64,000 nt of DNA. It comes from Sphingomonas sp. PAMC26645. Its GTDB lineage: Bacteria; Pseudomonadota; Alphaproteobacteria; Sphingomonadales; Sphingomonadaceae. The stretch lies in the NCBI RefSeq assembly GCF_004795835.1, contig NZ_CP039249.1, forward strand, positions 2,269,001-2,333,000, written 5' to 3'. The notes beneath the pieces are model-generated. The model made no database searches and was not told the DNA's origin. It saw only the letters and a program-made list of their open reading frames with translations. The translations under genes were made by a program, and so were the position numbers. This document shows positions 35,789-44,007 of this stretch, piece after piece. How positions within the stretch are numbered: the stretch's first letter is position 1; every line of letters begins with the position of its first letter.

Positions 35789-38403
35789 TCGCCGAGCGAC
35801 CGATCGACAACGCGCGCGCTTCCGTGACGGCATGGCACGCGACGTCGATCGACCGTGTGGCGGCGTTGCTCGATACGGGACGCGGAGGGCCGAGCTTCAA
35901 GGCCGCAGCGGCGCGGCTGATCGTCGACGGTCCGAACGCGCTTGCGCCGCCGCCGGCGCCGTCGGTTCTGCTGCTGTTTGTGCGGCAGTTCAACAGTCCG
36001 CTGATATACCTGCTGATCGCGGCGGCGGCGGTCTCGCTTGGCCTCGGCCATCGCACCGATGCGGGGTTCATCGCGGTCGTCCTGCTCGTCAACGCGGCGA
36101 TCGGCACGGTGCAGGAGAGCAAGGCGGCGAACAGTCTCGCAGCGCTCGGGCAGATGATCGGCCAGACCGCGATGGTCCGGCGCGACGATGCCGTATCGGT
36201 GATCGATGCCCGCGATATCGTCGTCGGCGACGTTATCGAGCTCGAAAGCGGCATGGCCGTCCCCGCTGACATCCGCCTGTCGTCGAGTAGTGCGCTCAGC
36301 GTCGACCAGTCGACCTTCTCCGGCGAGTCCGTCGCGGTCGTCAAGGACCACGCGGCGCTTGTCCCCGACCGGACGCCGCCGGGCGAGCGCGCGACGATGG
36401 CGCTGGCGGGGACGATGATCGAGCAGGGGCGCGGCGCTGGGATCGTCGTCGCGACCGGGGCGGACACCGCGCTCGGCGCGATCGACGCGTCGTTGCGGAC
36501 AGCCAAGGCGACGCCGCCGCCGCTCGTCATCCGGCTTGACCGGTTGGCGCGGCAGATCAGCATCGCGACGATCGCGCTGATCATTCCGTTCGCGCTGGTC
36601 CTGCTGGCGCAGGGGCGTCCGGGCGACCAGATCCTGCTGCTCGCGGTGGCGCTGGCGGTGTCGGCGATCCCCGAAGGCCTGTCGATCGCGGTGACGGTGG
36701 CGTTGGCGGCGGGCACGCGGCGGATGGCGGCGCGCAACGTGATCGTCCGCTCGCTGCCCGCGGTCGAGGGGCTGGGTGCCTGCACGATCATTGCCAGCGA
36801 CAAGACGGGGACGCTGACGCGGAACATATTGTCGGTGGAGAAGATACTGCTCGCCGAGGGACGGATTTTCGAACGGGCCGACTGGAATGCGGTCGCACTT
36901 GCTGAGATGCGCCGCGCCGCCGCGCTCTGCAACGAGGCATCGATCGGCACGGATGGCGCACCGGTCGGGGACTCGGTCGACGTCGCGCTGCTGCGGTTCG
37001 CGCGCGATGGCGGCGAGGATCTGGCCGCGCTCCATGCCGTCGTGCGGACTGCGGCGCTGCCGTACGAACCGGTCCGCAAATTCTCGACCGTCGCGATCTC
37101 GGAAGGGGCCGGCGTGCGGGTGTTCGCCAAGGGTGCGCCCGAAGTCATTCGACTTATGTGTCGTGCGATCGACTCCACCGCGCTCGCTACCGCCAGCATA
37201 ATGGCCAGCGAAGGCTACCGCGTGATCGCCGTCGCCGCGTCGGACAGCCGGACGAAAACCGACCCGATGGCACCTGGCGACCTAGTGTTGCTCGGCTGGA
37301 TCGGGCTCATCGACCCGGTCCGTCCCGAAGTCCCCGCCGCGATCGCGCGCTGTGCCGAGGCTGGGATCGGCGTGCGGATGGTCACCGGCGATCATCCGGG
37401 CACGGCGCTTACCATCGCGCGCGGGCTCGGGCTTGAGGTCGCGGCTGATCAAGTCGTTACCGGCGCGCAGATGACGGAGCTTGCAGAACAGCCTGAGCGG
37501 CTCGCGGCGCTCATCCTCGGCGGACGCGTGTTCGCGCGGATCGAACCGGTCCAGAAACTAGAGATCGTCCGCATCCTCGCTGACAGTGGCGAACTCGTCG
37601 CGGTCACCGGCGATGGCGTCAACGACGCGCCCGCGCTCCAGGCCGCGCATATCGGCGTGGCTATGGGCGTCGCGGGCACCGATGTCGCGCGCGGCGTGGC
37701 CGACCTGGTGCTCGCCGACGACAATTTCGCGTCGATCGTCGCAGGCGTCGAGGAAGGGCGCGTGACCTATGCCAATGTCCGGCGGATCGTCATCATCCTG
37801 CTCGCCACCGGGGTCGCCGAGATCGGGATGTTCATCGGCGCGGTGATGCTCGGCCTGCCGATGCCATTGACCGCCGTGCAGTTGCTGTGGCTCAACCTCG
37901 TCACCAACGGCGCGCAGGACGTGATGCTCGGTTTCGGCTGCGGCGAGGGCGACGAACTGCGCCAGCCGCCCCGTCCGCCAAGCGCGCCGATCCTCGATCG
38001 GAGTGCGATCGCGCTGATGATCCCGCCGGCGCTGTTGATGACCGGGCTCGCGCTCTATCTCGTCGCGGGCATGCACCGCGAGGCGCGCCCGCTCGCCGAA
38101 ATCCAGAACGCGGTGCTGCTGATGACGGTGCTGTTCCAGAACGCCTATGTCCTGTGCATGCGCAGCGAGCGCCGCTCGATTTTCCGCGAGCCTGTGTTGT
38201 CGAACGCGTGGCTGCTGCTCGGCGTCTGCATCGCGCTTGCGTTGCAGATTACCGCAATGTTTTGGCCGCCGCTCGGCAGCGTGCTGGGGACAGCGCCCGT
38301 CTCGGCCGCGATATTGCGGTTCTGCCTCGCCGCCGTAGTCGGAACAATTCTGGTCACCGAAGCGACTAAACAGGCGGTCGCAGCCTGGCAGCGCCATCGA
38401 TGA
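35785..38403 (+). CDS. P-type cation ATPase, P2-like
   Basis: An 872-residue ATPase with the full set of motifs: STFSGESVAVVK (actuator), VSAIPEGLSIAVTVALAAG (membrane M4), IASDKTGTLTRN (phosphorylated Asp) and TGDGVNDAPALQAAHIGVAMG, followed by six C-terminal membrane helices. It resembles Ca2+/monovalent-cation pumps (PEGL in M4) rather than heavy-metal pumps. A GTG start overlaps the transpeptidase stop (GTGA). The ion cannot be decided by eye; low-oxygen regulons in other bacteria also contain such pumps. Confidence 0.9.
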   Translation: MIAERPIDNARASVTAWHATSIDRVAALLDTGRGGPSFKAAAARLIVDGPNALAPPPAPSVLLLFVRQFNSPLIYLLIAAAAVSLGLGHRTDAGFIAVVLLVNAAIGTVQESKAANSLAALGQMIGQTAMVRRDDAVSVIDARDIVVGDVIELESGMAVPADIRLSSSSALSVDQSTFSGESVAVVKDHAALVPDRTPPGERATMALAGTMIEQGRGAGIVVATGADTALGAIDASLRTAKATPPPLVIRLDRLARQISIATIALIIPFALVLLAQGRPGDQILLLAVALAVSAIPEGLSIAVTVALAAGTRRMAARNVIVRSLPAVEGLGACTIIASDKTGTLTRNILSVEKILLAEGRIFERADWNAVALAEMRRAAALCNEASIGTDGAPVGDSVDVALLRFARDGGEDLAALHAVVRTAALPYEPVRKFSTVAISEGAGVRVFAKGAPEVIRLMCRAIDSTALATASIMASEGYRVIAVAASDSRTKTDPMAPGDLVLLGWIGLIDPVRPEVPAAIARCAEAGIGVRMVTGDHPGTALTIARGLGLEVAADQVVTGAQMTELAEQPERLAALILGGRVFARIEPVQKLEIVRILADSGELVAVTGDGVNDAPALQAAHIGVAMGVAGTDVARGVADLVLADDNFASIVAGVEEGRVTYANVRRIVIILLATGVAEIGMFIGAVMLGLPMPLTAVQLLWLNLVTNGAQDVMLGFGCGEGDELRQPPRPPSAPILDRSAIALMIPPALLMTGLALYLVAGMHREARPLAEIQNAVLLMTVLFQNAYVLCMRSERRSIFREPVLSNAWLLLGVCIALALQITAMFWPPLGSVLGTAPVSAAILRFCLAAVVGTILVTEATKQAVAAWQRHR

Positions 38404-40010
38404 CCGCCTTCATCCCGAAGATCGTCACAACGATGCGCGAAGGCTATTCGCTTGCCACGTTGCGCGCGGATGCGATCGCGGGTGCGACGGTCGCGGTCGT
38501 CGCGCTGCCCTTGGCGATGGCGCTGGGGATCGCCAGCGGCGCGTCGCCCGACAAGGGGCTTATCACCGCGATCGTCGCGGGCTTCCTCGTGTCCGCGCTG
38601 GGCGGATCGCGCGTCCAGATCGGCGGACCCACCGGCGCGTTCGTCGTCGTGGTGTTCACCGTCATTGCGCGGCACGGCTATGACGGCCTGGTCCTGGCGA
38701 CGTTGCTGGCGGGCATCATCATGATCGTCGCGGGCTATGCGCGGCTCGGCGCGCTGATCCGGTTCATCCCCTACACCGTCGTCACCGGCTTCACGGCGGG
38801 CATCGCGGTGATCATCGCCTCAAGCCAGGTGCGTGATTTCCTCGGGCTCGACATGGCCGCGGTTCCGGCCGACTTCGTGCCGAAATGGCTGGCCTATGCT
38901 AAGGCGATCCGGACCGTCGATGCCCCGACCATCGCAGTCGGCATGGGCGCGCTGGCCGTCATCGTGATCCTCAAGCGCGTCGCACCGCGCGTGCCGGGGT
39001 TCCTCGTCGCGGTCGTGCTGGCCTCGATCGTCGTGGTCGCGAGTGGCGCGCACGTCGCGACGATCGGCTCGCGGTTTCCGGCGATGCCGAGCGGGATCGC
39101 GATGCCGGCGCTCCCGGTGTGGACGCTGGCGAAGCTCCAGGCGGTCCTGCCATCGGCGTTCACGATCGCGTTTCTCGCCGGCGTCGAGGCGCTGCTCTCC
39201 GCAGTCGTCGCGGACGGGATGATCGGATCGCGGCACCGGTCGAACCAGGAACTGGTCGCGCAGGGTGTCGCCAACATCGCCTCGGCGCTGTTCGGTGGGC
39301 TGCCCGCGACCGGTGCGATCGCGCGCACCGCGACCGCGATCAAGGCCGGCGCGCGGACCCCGGTGGCGGGCATGCTCCACGCTGTGTTCGTGCTGCTGTT
39401 CGTCATGTTCGGCGGACGGCTGATGGCGTTCGTGCCGATGGCGGCGCTGGGGGCGATCCTGTTCGTCGTCGCCTGGGGGATGAGCGAGCAGGAGCGCTTC
39501 GTCGGCCTGTTGCGGATGCCGAATAGCGACCGCGCGGTGTTGCTGCTGACGTTCGGCCTGACGGTGCTCGTCGACCTGACGGTGGCGATCGGCGTCGGCG
39601 TGACGCTCGCCGCCTTGCTGTTCATGGCGCGGATGAGCGAGACCGTCGCGATCACTGGCCCCGAGGACGATATACTAGCCGAGCGGGGCGCGCTGCCGGA
39701 GGGCGTCGAGATGTTCCGAATCGACGGGCCGTTCTTCTTCGGCGTCGCGGCCGGGTTGATGGACACCTATCGCCGGTTGGGCAGCGTGCCGCGCGTGCTG
39801 ATCCTGCGACTGGAGCGCGTGCCTATGCTCGATGCGAGTGGTGTCGCGGCCATCGCCGAACTGCTGCGGCGAGCCGGGACCACACAAACCCGCGTGATCT
39901 TGTGCGGTATGGCCTCGCAACCGGCCGCCATGGTCGCCCGCGCTCGACTCGAGCCGATAGTCAGCACCGCGACCTATGTTGAGGCATTGGAGATGTCGGC
40001 GTCAGGCTGA
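38400..40010 (+). CDS. SulP-family anion transporter with STAS domain
   Basis: A 536-residue protein. It has about 12-14 membrane helices, with ADAIAGATVAVVALPLAMAL and GGSRVQIGGPTGAFVVVVF as family signatures. A C-terminal STAS domain follows (about 440-530, VLILRLERVPMLDASGVAAI). SulP proteins carry sulfate, bicarbonate or dicarboxylates. It overlaps the ATPase gene by four bases (ATGA) and ends convergently, overlapping the GNAT gene by nine bases. The anion is unknown. Confidence 0.9.
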   Translation: MTAFIPKIVTTMREGYSLATLRADAIAGATVAVVALPLAMALGIASGASPDKGLITAIVAGFLVSALGGSRVQIGGPTGAFVVVVFTVIARHGYDGLVLATLLAGIIMIVAGYARLGALIRFIPYTVVTGFTAGIAVIIASSQVRDFLGLDMAAVPADFVPKWLAYAKAIRTVDAPTIAVGMGALAVIVILKRVAPRVPGFLVAVVLASIVVVASGAHVATIGSRFPAMPSGIAMPALPVWTLAKLQAVLPSAFTIAFLAGVEALLSAVVADGMIGSRHRSNQELVAQGVANIASALFGGLPATGAIARTATAIKAGARTPVAGMLHAVFVLLFVMFGGRLMAFVPMAALGAILFVVAWGMSEQERFVGLLRMPNSDRAVLLLTFGLTVLVDLTVAIGVGVTLAALLFMARMSETVAITGPEDDILAERGALPEGVEMFRIDGPFFFGVAAGLMDTYRRLGSVPRVLILRLERVPMLDASGVAAIAELLRRAGTTQTRVILCGMASQPAAMVARARLEPIVSTATYVEALEMSASG

Positions 40011-40565
40011 CAGAGTCATCCGCAGCATCAACGAAGCCGGATCGCCCGGGCAGGTGGATGCGATCCAGCCGCGTTCGCGTTCCAGCTCGATCGCCTGATG
40101 GTTGTCGCGGCTCTCGATCGACTCGAGCGTCGCTATCCCCTTCGCGCGGGCGAACGCCGCGACATGATCAAGCAGCGTCCAGCTGATCCCGCGGCGTTTG
40201 AAGTCGGTGCGGATCGCGATGGCGACCTCGGCGCGGGTAAGGCTATCGTCCGCAGCCAGCATTGCGGTCGCGACGATCCCTTTCGTGGCGGGATCGAAGG
40301 CGAGGAAATTCTCGGTATGTTCGTGATCGACCGTGACCAGCGCGCGGAGCTGGTCGTGGCCGACCTTATGGATTGCGCTGAGGAACCGGAACCGGAGGTC
40401 TTCCTTGTCGACATGTTCGAAGAACTCCCCGAGTTCGGGTTCGTCGGCGAGCGACGCGGGGCGGACGTGGAAGACATAGCCGTCGCGCGTCGTCATGTTG
40501 GCGCTCCACGACACGGCCGAGAGTGCATGCGCGACGCCTGCACGTTCGCTGACGAGTTCGACCAT
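40002..40565 (-). CDS. GNAT-family N-acetyltransferase
   Basis: A 187-residue single-domain GNAT enzyme. The acetyl-CoA loop region is AIRTDFKRRGISWTLLDHVA, followed by a helix and ATLESIESRDNHQAIELERE. It resembles the acetyltransferase domain of protein-lysine acetylases more than antibiotic-modifying enzymes, which is a weak judgement. A FixJ-like box with GTAGAC at -10 spacing lies upstream. In an island that makes acetyl phosphate and acetate, a protein-acetylating role would fit but is inference. Confidence 0.85.
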   Translation of the reverse strand: MVELVSERAGVAHALSAVSWSANMTTRDGYVFHVRPASLADEPELGEFFEHVDKEDLRFRFLSAIHKVGHDQLRALVTVDHEHTENFLAFDPATKGIVATAMLAADDSLTRAEVAIAIRTDFKRRGISWTLLDHVAAFARAKGIATLESIESRDNHQAIELERERGWIASTCPGDPASLMLRMTLSA

Positions 40566-40640
40566 CGTGTTGTCCTTTGCGATTGCCCGCCGCGACAGCG
40601 ATGCACCTCGGTCTACCGACAAAGTCGATGTTCCTTCAGC

Positions 40641-40665
40641 GTCGGGAAACACGTAGTTTCCGACG
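40641..40665. promoter_or_regulatory. Back-to-back FixJ-like boxes in a divergent promoter
   Basis: The two copies form a dyad: TACGTGTTTCCCGAC on the minus strand (40655-40641) and ACGTAGTTTCCGACG on the plus strand (40651-40665). Possible -10 hexamers are GTAGAC at 40616-40611 for the GNAT gene and CTAGGC at 40688-40693 for the gene at 40732. A single bound dimer could drive both. Confidence 0.52.
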
Positions 40666-40731
40666 CTACCGACACAATTGGCGGAGGCTAGGCTGGCTTC
40701 GAAGGGCGATCTCCGCCCGCGAGGAGGCCGC

Positions 40732-41346
40732 ATGACGATCGATATCCAGCGGATGCAGGATCTCGCGCACGAGATCGTCCGGCTTCAGGGCGAACTCGAC
40801 CGCGAGATCGAAAGCCGTCGGCGCGCGCTCGGCGTCGAACTGACCGGCCGCATCGTCGGGTTCGAACACGGCGTGCTCGATGCGCAACGGCGGTTGAAAG
40901 TATCGGTGCTGCGCTTCGTCGCGCGTTCCGATCTGGTCTCGATCGTGACTGCGCCGGTGATCTACTCGCTGATCGTGCCGCTGCTGATCGTCGATGCGTG
41001 GGTGAGCCTGTACCAGGCGATCTGTTTCCGTGCGTACGGGATCGCGCGGGTTCGACGCGGCGACTACATCATGTTCGACCGCGCGCATCTGGCCTATCTG
41101 AACCGGATCGAGGCGCTGAATTGCGCCTTCTGCTCCTACGCCAACGGGCTGGTCGGGTTCGTCCGCGAAGTCAGCAGCCGGACCGAGCAATATTGGTGCC
41201 CGATCAAGCACGCGCTCCGCGTCAGCGATCCGCTCCACCGCTACTACGAGTTCCTCGAATATGGTGACGCAGACGGCTATCGCTCACGATTGACGCAGTT
41301 TCGCGACCGCCTTCGCGAGCCGGAGGCAGCGGAACGACCGGCTTGA
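40732..41346 (+). CDS. Conserved membrane-associated protein with cysteine motif
   Basis: A 204-residue protein. It has an N-terminal coiled coil (about 1-40), one or two central membrane helices (about 75-105, SLIVPLLIVDAWVSLYQAIC) and a C-terminal region with CAFCSYANGLVGFV and TEQYWCPIKHALR. The Cys-x2-Cys and the later Cys-x3-His look like a metal or redox site. I recall this as a widespread uncharacterised family. GAGGAGG precedes the ATG. The FixJ-like dyad upstream places it in the low-oxygen regulon. Confidence 0.75.
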   Translation: MTIDIQRMQDLAHEIVRLQGELDREIESRRRALGVELTGRIVGFEHGVLDAQRRLKVSVLRFVARSDLVSIVTAPVIYSLIVPLLIVDAWVSLYQAICFRAYGIARVRRGDYIMFDRAHLAYLNRIEALNCAFCSYANGLVGFVREVSSRTEQYWCPIKHALRVSDPLHRYYEFLEYGDADGYRSRLTQFRDRLREPEAAERPA

Positions 41347-41360
41347 TTGACCGCCGTCAA
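41347..41360. promoter_or_regulatory. FNR-type box
   Basis: TTGACCGCCGTCAA is an FNR/FixK-like dyad (TTGAC-N4-GTCAA). It starts right after the previous stop codon and is centred 53-54 bases upstream of the ATG at 41407. If bound at -41.5, transcription would begin near 41395, with CATCAA as -10. Confidence 0.6.
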
Positions 41361-41406
41361 TGTCATGCGCGGGAGGACGTGTCATCAAGGCTCAGGGAGA
41401 GCCTCG

Positions 41407-41943
41407 ATGATCGAGCATGACGAGTTTGCCACGCGCGTCGTACCGTTCTCCGTGCGCCGGCATTTCATCCGCGAACTCGACCTGGAACCACTACTGGCCG
41501 CTCATGCCAGGCTTCGGGACATGTGCAATCGGCTGGAGGAATACGCCGATGCATTGCCCGGTCGATTGCCCAGTGCTGACGCCGATGCGATCTGCTGCGA
41601 CCTGCGCGTCGTTGTGGTCAGTCACGCGCGGGATGAGACTGCGGTGATCGATGCGCTGTTCACGCGGTCGATAGGCGATCCGCTCACGGCTGCAGTGATG
41701 AGGCGCGTGCGGGCGCGCCATATCAGCGATGCGATCCAGGCTGACGACATACTTGCCGCCTTGTCCGGCGTTTCGACACCGTGTGCGGAAGCGTTCGGCT
41801 ATATGTTGCGGAGTTTCTTCGATGGGGCCCGGCAGGCGATGGACTTCACGCAACTCGCGATCCTGACACTTGGCGCAGGGCGGCTGACGCAGGGCTCGCG
41901 CGACATGCTCGTGCGTGGGCTTGGCGAGCGAAACGCGATTTAG
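41407..41943 (+). CDS. Hemerythrin-like helical protein, putative FNR target
   Basis: A 178-residue, all-helical protein with regularly spaced acidic/histidine positions (LLAAHARLRDMCNRLEEYAD, VVSHARDETAVIDALF, RRVRARHISDAIQADDIL). The arrangement suggests a four-helix bundle of the hemerythrin HHE type, but not all iron ligands can be placed, so the name is tentative. It has a short GGGAGAG leader and an FNR box upstream. It converges on the fnr gene, overlapping its end by four bases. A role in binding O2, NO or iron would fit the context. Confidence 0.55.
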   Translation: MIEHDEFATRVVPFSVRRHFIRELDLEPLLAAHARLRDMCNRLEEYADALPGRLPSADADAICCDLRVVVVSHARDETAVIDALFTRSIGDPLTAAVMRRVRARHISDAIQADDILAALSGVSTPCAEAFGYMLRSFFDGARQAMDFTQLAILTLGAGRLTQGSRDMLVRGLGERNAI

Positions 41944-42650
41944 GCCGCCTCGGCGCGGCCTTGTAGCGCATCCGGGTCCGAGATCGTGACCGCGCGGCCG
42001 CCAGGCAGGGCAATCACGCCGGCGGTTTTGAGCCGAGTCATCTGGCGGCTGACGGTCTCGATCGTCAGCCCGAGCACGTCGGCGATCTGTCCGCGCGTGA
42101 GCGGAAGGTCGAACGTCATCGGCGCGTCCGGCGTCGCGCGGCATCCCGTCGCATCGGCGCGCAATGCCATGTCGAGCAGGAAGCCGGCGATCTTCTCCTG
42201 CGCGGATTTGCGAGCGAGCGACAATATCCGCGTGCGGGCAACACCGAGTGCGGCCAGCGTCCGTTGCAACAATAGCCGCTCCATCCGTACATGATCTTCC
42301 AGCACGCGTTCGAACGCGTCGCGCGGGAAGATGCACAGTTCCGACTCGGTCAGCGCGGTGATCGTGAAGTCGGCTTGCCCCGCATAGGGTTGCCCTACGA
42401 AATCGGCGGGATACAGCAGCCCGACGATCTGCTCGCGACCATCGGGCGTCGCCGCCACCAGCTTGAGCACGCCCGACAACAGGTTCGCGCAAATGATGCT
42501 CTCGTCGCCTGCCCAGATCAGCGTCTGGCCGCGCGCAATCGTGCGACGGCGGCCGAGCGTATTCAGTGCGCTCAACTCGACGTCGCTGAGGCTGCTGCAT
42601 AAGGCTTGGTCGCGTACGGCGCAGTCCGCGCAGATGTCGTGGTGAGCCAT
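41940..42650 (-). CDS. fnr: FNR-type oxygen-sensing transcription regulator
   Basis: A 236-residue CRP/FNR-family regulator. Cys7, Cys10 and Cys18 (ICADCAVRDQALC) plus Cys106 (ELCIFPRDAF) match the four ligands of the O2-labile 4Fe-4S cluster. The recognition helix GLTIETVSRQMTRLK has the Glu/Ser/Arg residues that read TTGA-type half-sites. It should dimerise and bind the TTGAC-N4-GTCAA boxes at 41347, 45652 and 50451 when oxygen is low. The start at 42650 places the cysteine motif at the N-terminus as in FnrL/FnrN; the longer frame upstream is not used. No FNR or FixJ box is obvious in its own promoter. Confidence 0.92.
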   Translation of the reverse strand: MAHHDICADCAVRDQALCSSLSDVELSALNTLGRRRTIARGQTLIWAGDESIICANLLSGVLKLVAATPDGREQIVGLLYPADFVGQPYAGQADFTITALTESELCIFPRDAFERVLEDHVRMERLLLQRTLAALGVARTRILSLARKSAQEKIAGFLLDMALRADATGCRATPDAPMTFDLPLTRGQIADVLGLTIETVSRQMTRLKTAGVIALPGGRAVTISDPDALQGRAEAA

Positions 42651-42705
42651 TGATCGAGTATAGTATGAAGGCCCGCGATATCCGCGCGAATTCTTTACGC
42701 GACCG

Positions 42706-42828
42706 TTACGAGTTTGCAGGCGCGTCCGCATCGTCTTCGATCGGCAGATGAAACTCGTGCCAGATGCCGTTGAGGATGCCGAAGCCGACCGCGAGGCCGA
42801 GGCCGAGCACCCAGGTAAAATACCACAT
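42706..42828 (-). CDS. cydX: Cytochrome bd oxidase small subunit CydX
   Basis: A 40-residue membrane peptide, MWYFTWVLGLGLAVGFGILN then GIWHE, with an acidic tail. The start MWYFTWxLG and the single helix are diagnostic for CydX (YbgT), which stabilises the haems of cytochrome bd. It begins 25 bases after the cydB stop and completes the cydABX operon. It is below the length limit of many gene callers. Confidence 0.9.
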   Translation of the reverse strand: MWYFTWVLGLGLAVGFGILNGIWHEFHLPIEDDADAPANS

Positions 42829-42853
42829 GATCAGATATCCTTAGCGTTCGTGG

Positions 42854-43993
42854 TCAATAGAAATCGGGGTTGGTCGCGACATCTTGCGTCGTCACGCGGC
42901 CGAACATCACCTTGTACGCCCAGGCGGTGTAGGCGACGACGATCGGCAACAGCACGACGGTGACGAACAGCATGATGCCGAGCGTCTTGGCGCTCGACGA
43001 TGCATTCCAGACGGTGAGGCTGGAGTGCGAGTCGATGCTGGACGGCAGGATGAAAGGGAACATCGACAGCCCGACGGTCGCGATGATGTCGATCGCCGAG
43101 GCTGACGATCCCGCAAACGCCGCGCTTTCCGATCCACGCCGGATACCGAACAATGCGAGCGCTGCGCCGCCGAAGCCGAGCATTGGGGCGATCATCATCC
43201 ACGGGTACAGGCCGTAATTGGCGAGCCAACCGCCGCGCACCAGTTCGCTGGTGGTGCGCAAGGGATTGGAGGGGCCGGAGGGATCGATCGCGCCGACTAT
43301 GCGGTAGCCGATGTCGCCATAGGCGACGAACGCCCAGCCGGCTGCGAACAGCGCGAGCGACGCAAGGCCCGCGATCGTACCGAACTTGCGCGCGCGATCG
43401 TGCACCGGGCCATGCTCGACCTTGATCGCCAGCCAGGCGCTGCCGTGCAGCACCAGCATCGCGACCGACAACAGCCCGCACAACAGCGTGAACGGCGTGA
43501 ACAGTCCGAGGAAGCTGCCGTCGAAGAACGCGCGCAGGTCGCTGTCGAGCCGGAACGGCGCGCCCGACAGGACATTGCCGACCGCCACGCCGAACACGAG
43601 CGCAGGGACGAACCCGCCGACGAACAACGCCCAGTCCCAGCGCGAGCGCCATGCCGCGTCGGGCCGCTTAGAGCGGTATTTGAACCCGACCGGGCGCAGG
43701 ATCAGCGCCGCCAGGACGAGGAACATTGCGAGGTAGAAGCCCGAGAAGCTGATCGCGTAGACGAACGGCCAAGCCGCGAAGATCGCCGCACCGCCGACGA
43801 TGAACCATACCTGGTTGCCTTCCCAGGTCGGCCCGATCGCGTTGATCACCATGCGCCGCTCGGCATCGGTGCGTCCCACGAACGGCAGCAGCGCCGCGAC
43901 GCCGAGATCGAAGCCGTCGGTCAGCGCGAACCCGATCAGCAGCGTGCCGAGCAACACCCACCAGATGAGACGCAGCGTTTCATAATCGAACAT
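42854..43993 (-). CDS. cydB: Cytochrome bd ubiquinol oxidase subunit II
   Basis: A 379-residue membrane protein with eight or nine helices. Family signatures are MFDYETLRLIWWVLLGTLLI, GFALTDGFDLGVAALLPFVG, and GPTWEGNQVWFIVGGAAIFA. It pairs with CydA to oxidise ubiquinol and reduce O2 with high affinity, without pumping protons. The start at 43993 gives the canonical N-terminus; the long frame upstream is a cydA shadow. A 14-base gap separates it from cydA. Confidence 0.95.
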   Translation of the reverse strand: MFDYETLRLIWWVLLGTLLIGFALTDGFDLGVAALLPFVGRTDAERRMVINAIGPTWEGNQVWFIVGGAAIFAAWPFVYAISFSGFYLAMFLVLAALILRPVGFKYRSKRPDAAWRSRWDWALFVGGFVPALVFGVAVGNVLSGAPFRLDSDLRAFFDGSFLGLFTPFTLLCGLLSVAMLVLHGSAWLAIKVEHGPVHDRARKFGTIAGLASLALFAAGWAFVAYGDIGYRIVGAIDPSGPSNPLRTTSELVRGGWLANYGLYPWMMIAPMLGFGGAALALFGIRRGSESAAFAGSSASAIDIIATVGLSMFPFILPSSIDSHSSLTVWNASSSAKTLGIMLFVTVVLLPIVVAYTAWAYKVMFGRVTTQDVATNPDFY

Positions 43994-44007
43994 CGTCGTG
44001 TCTCCTG

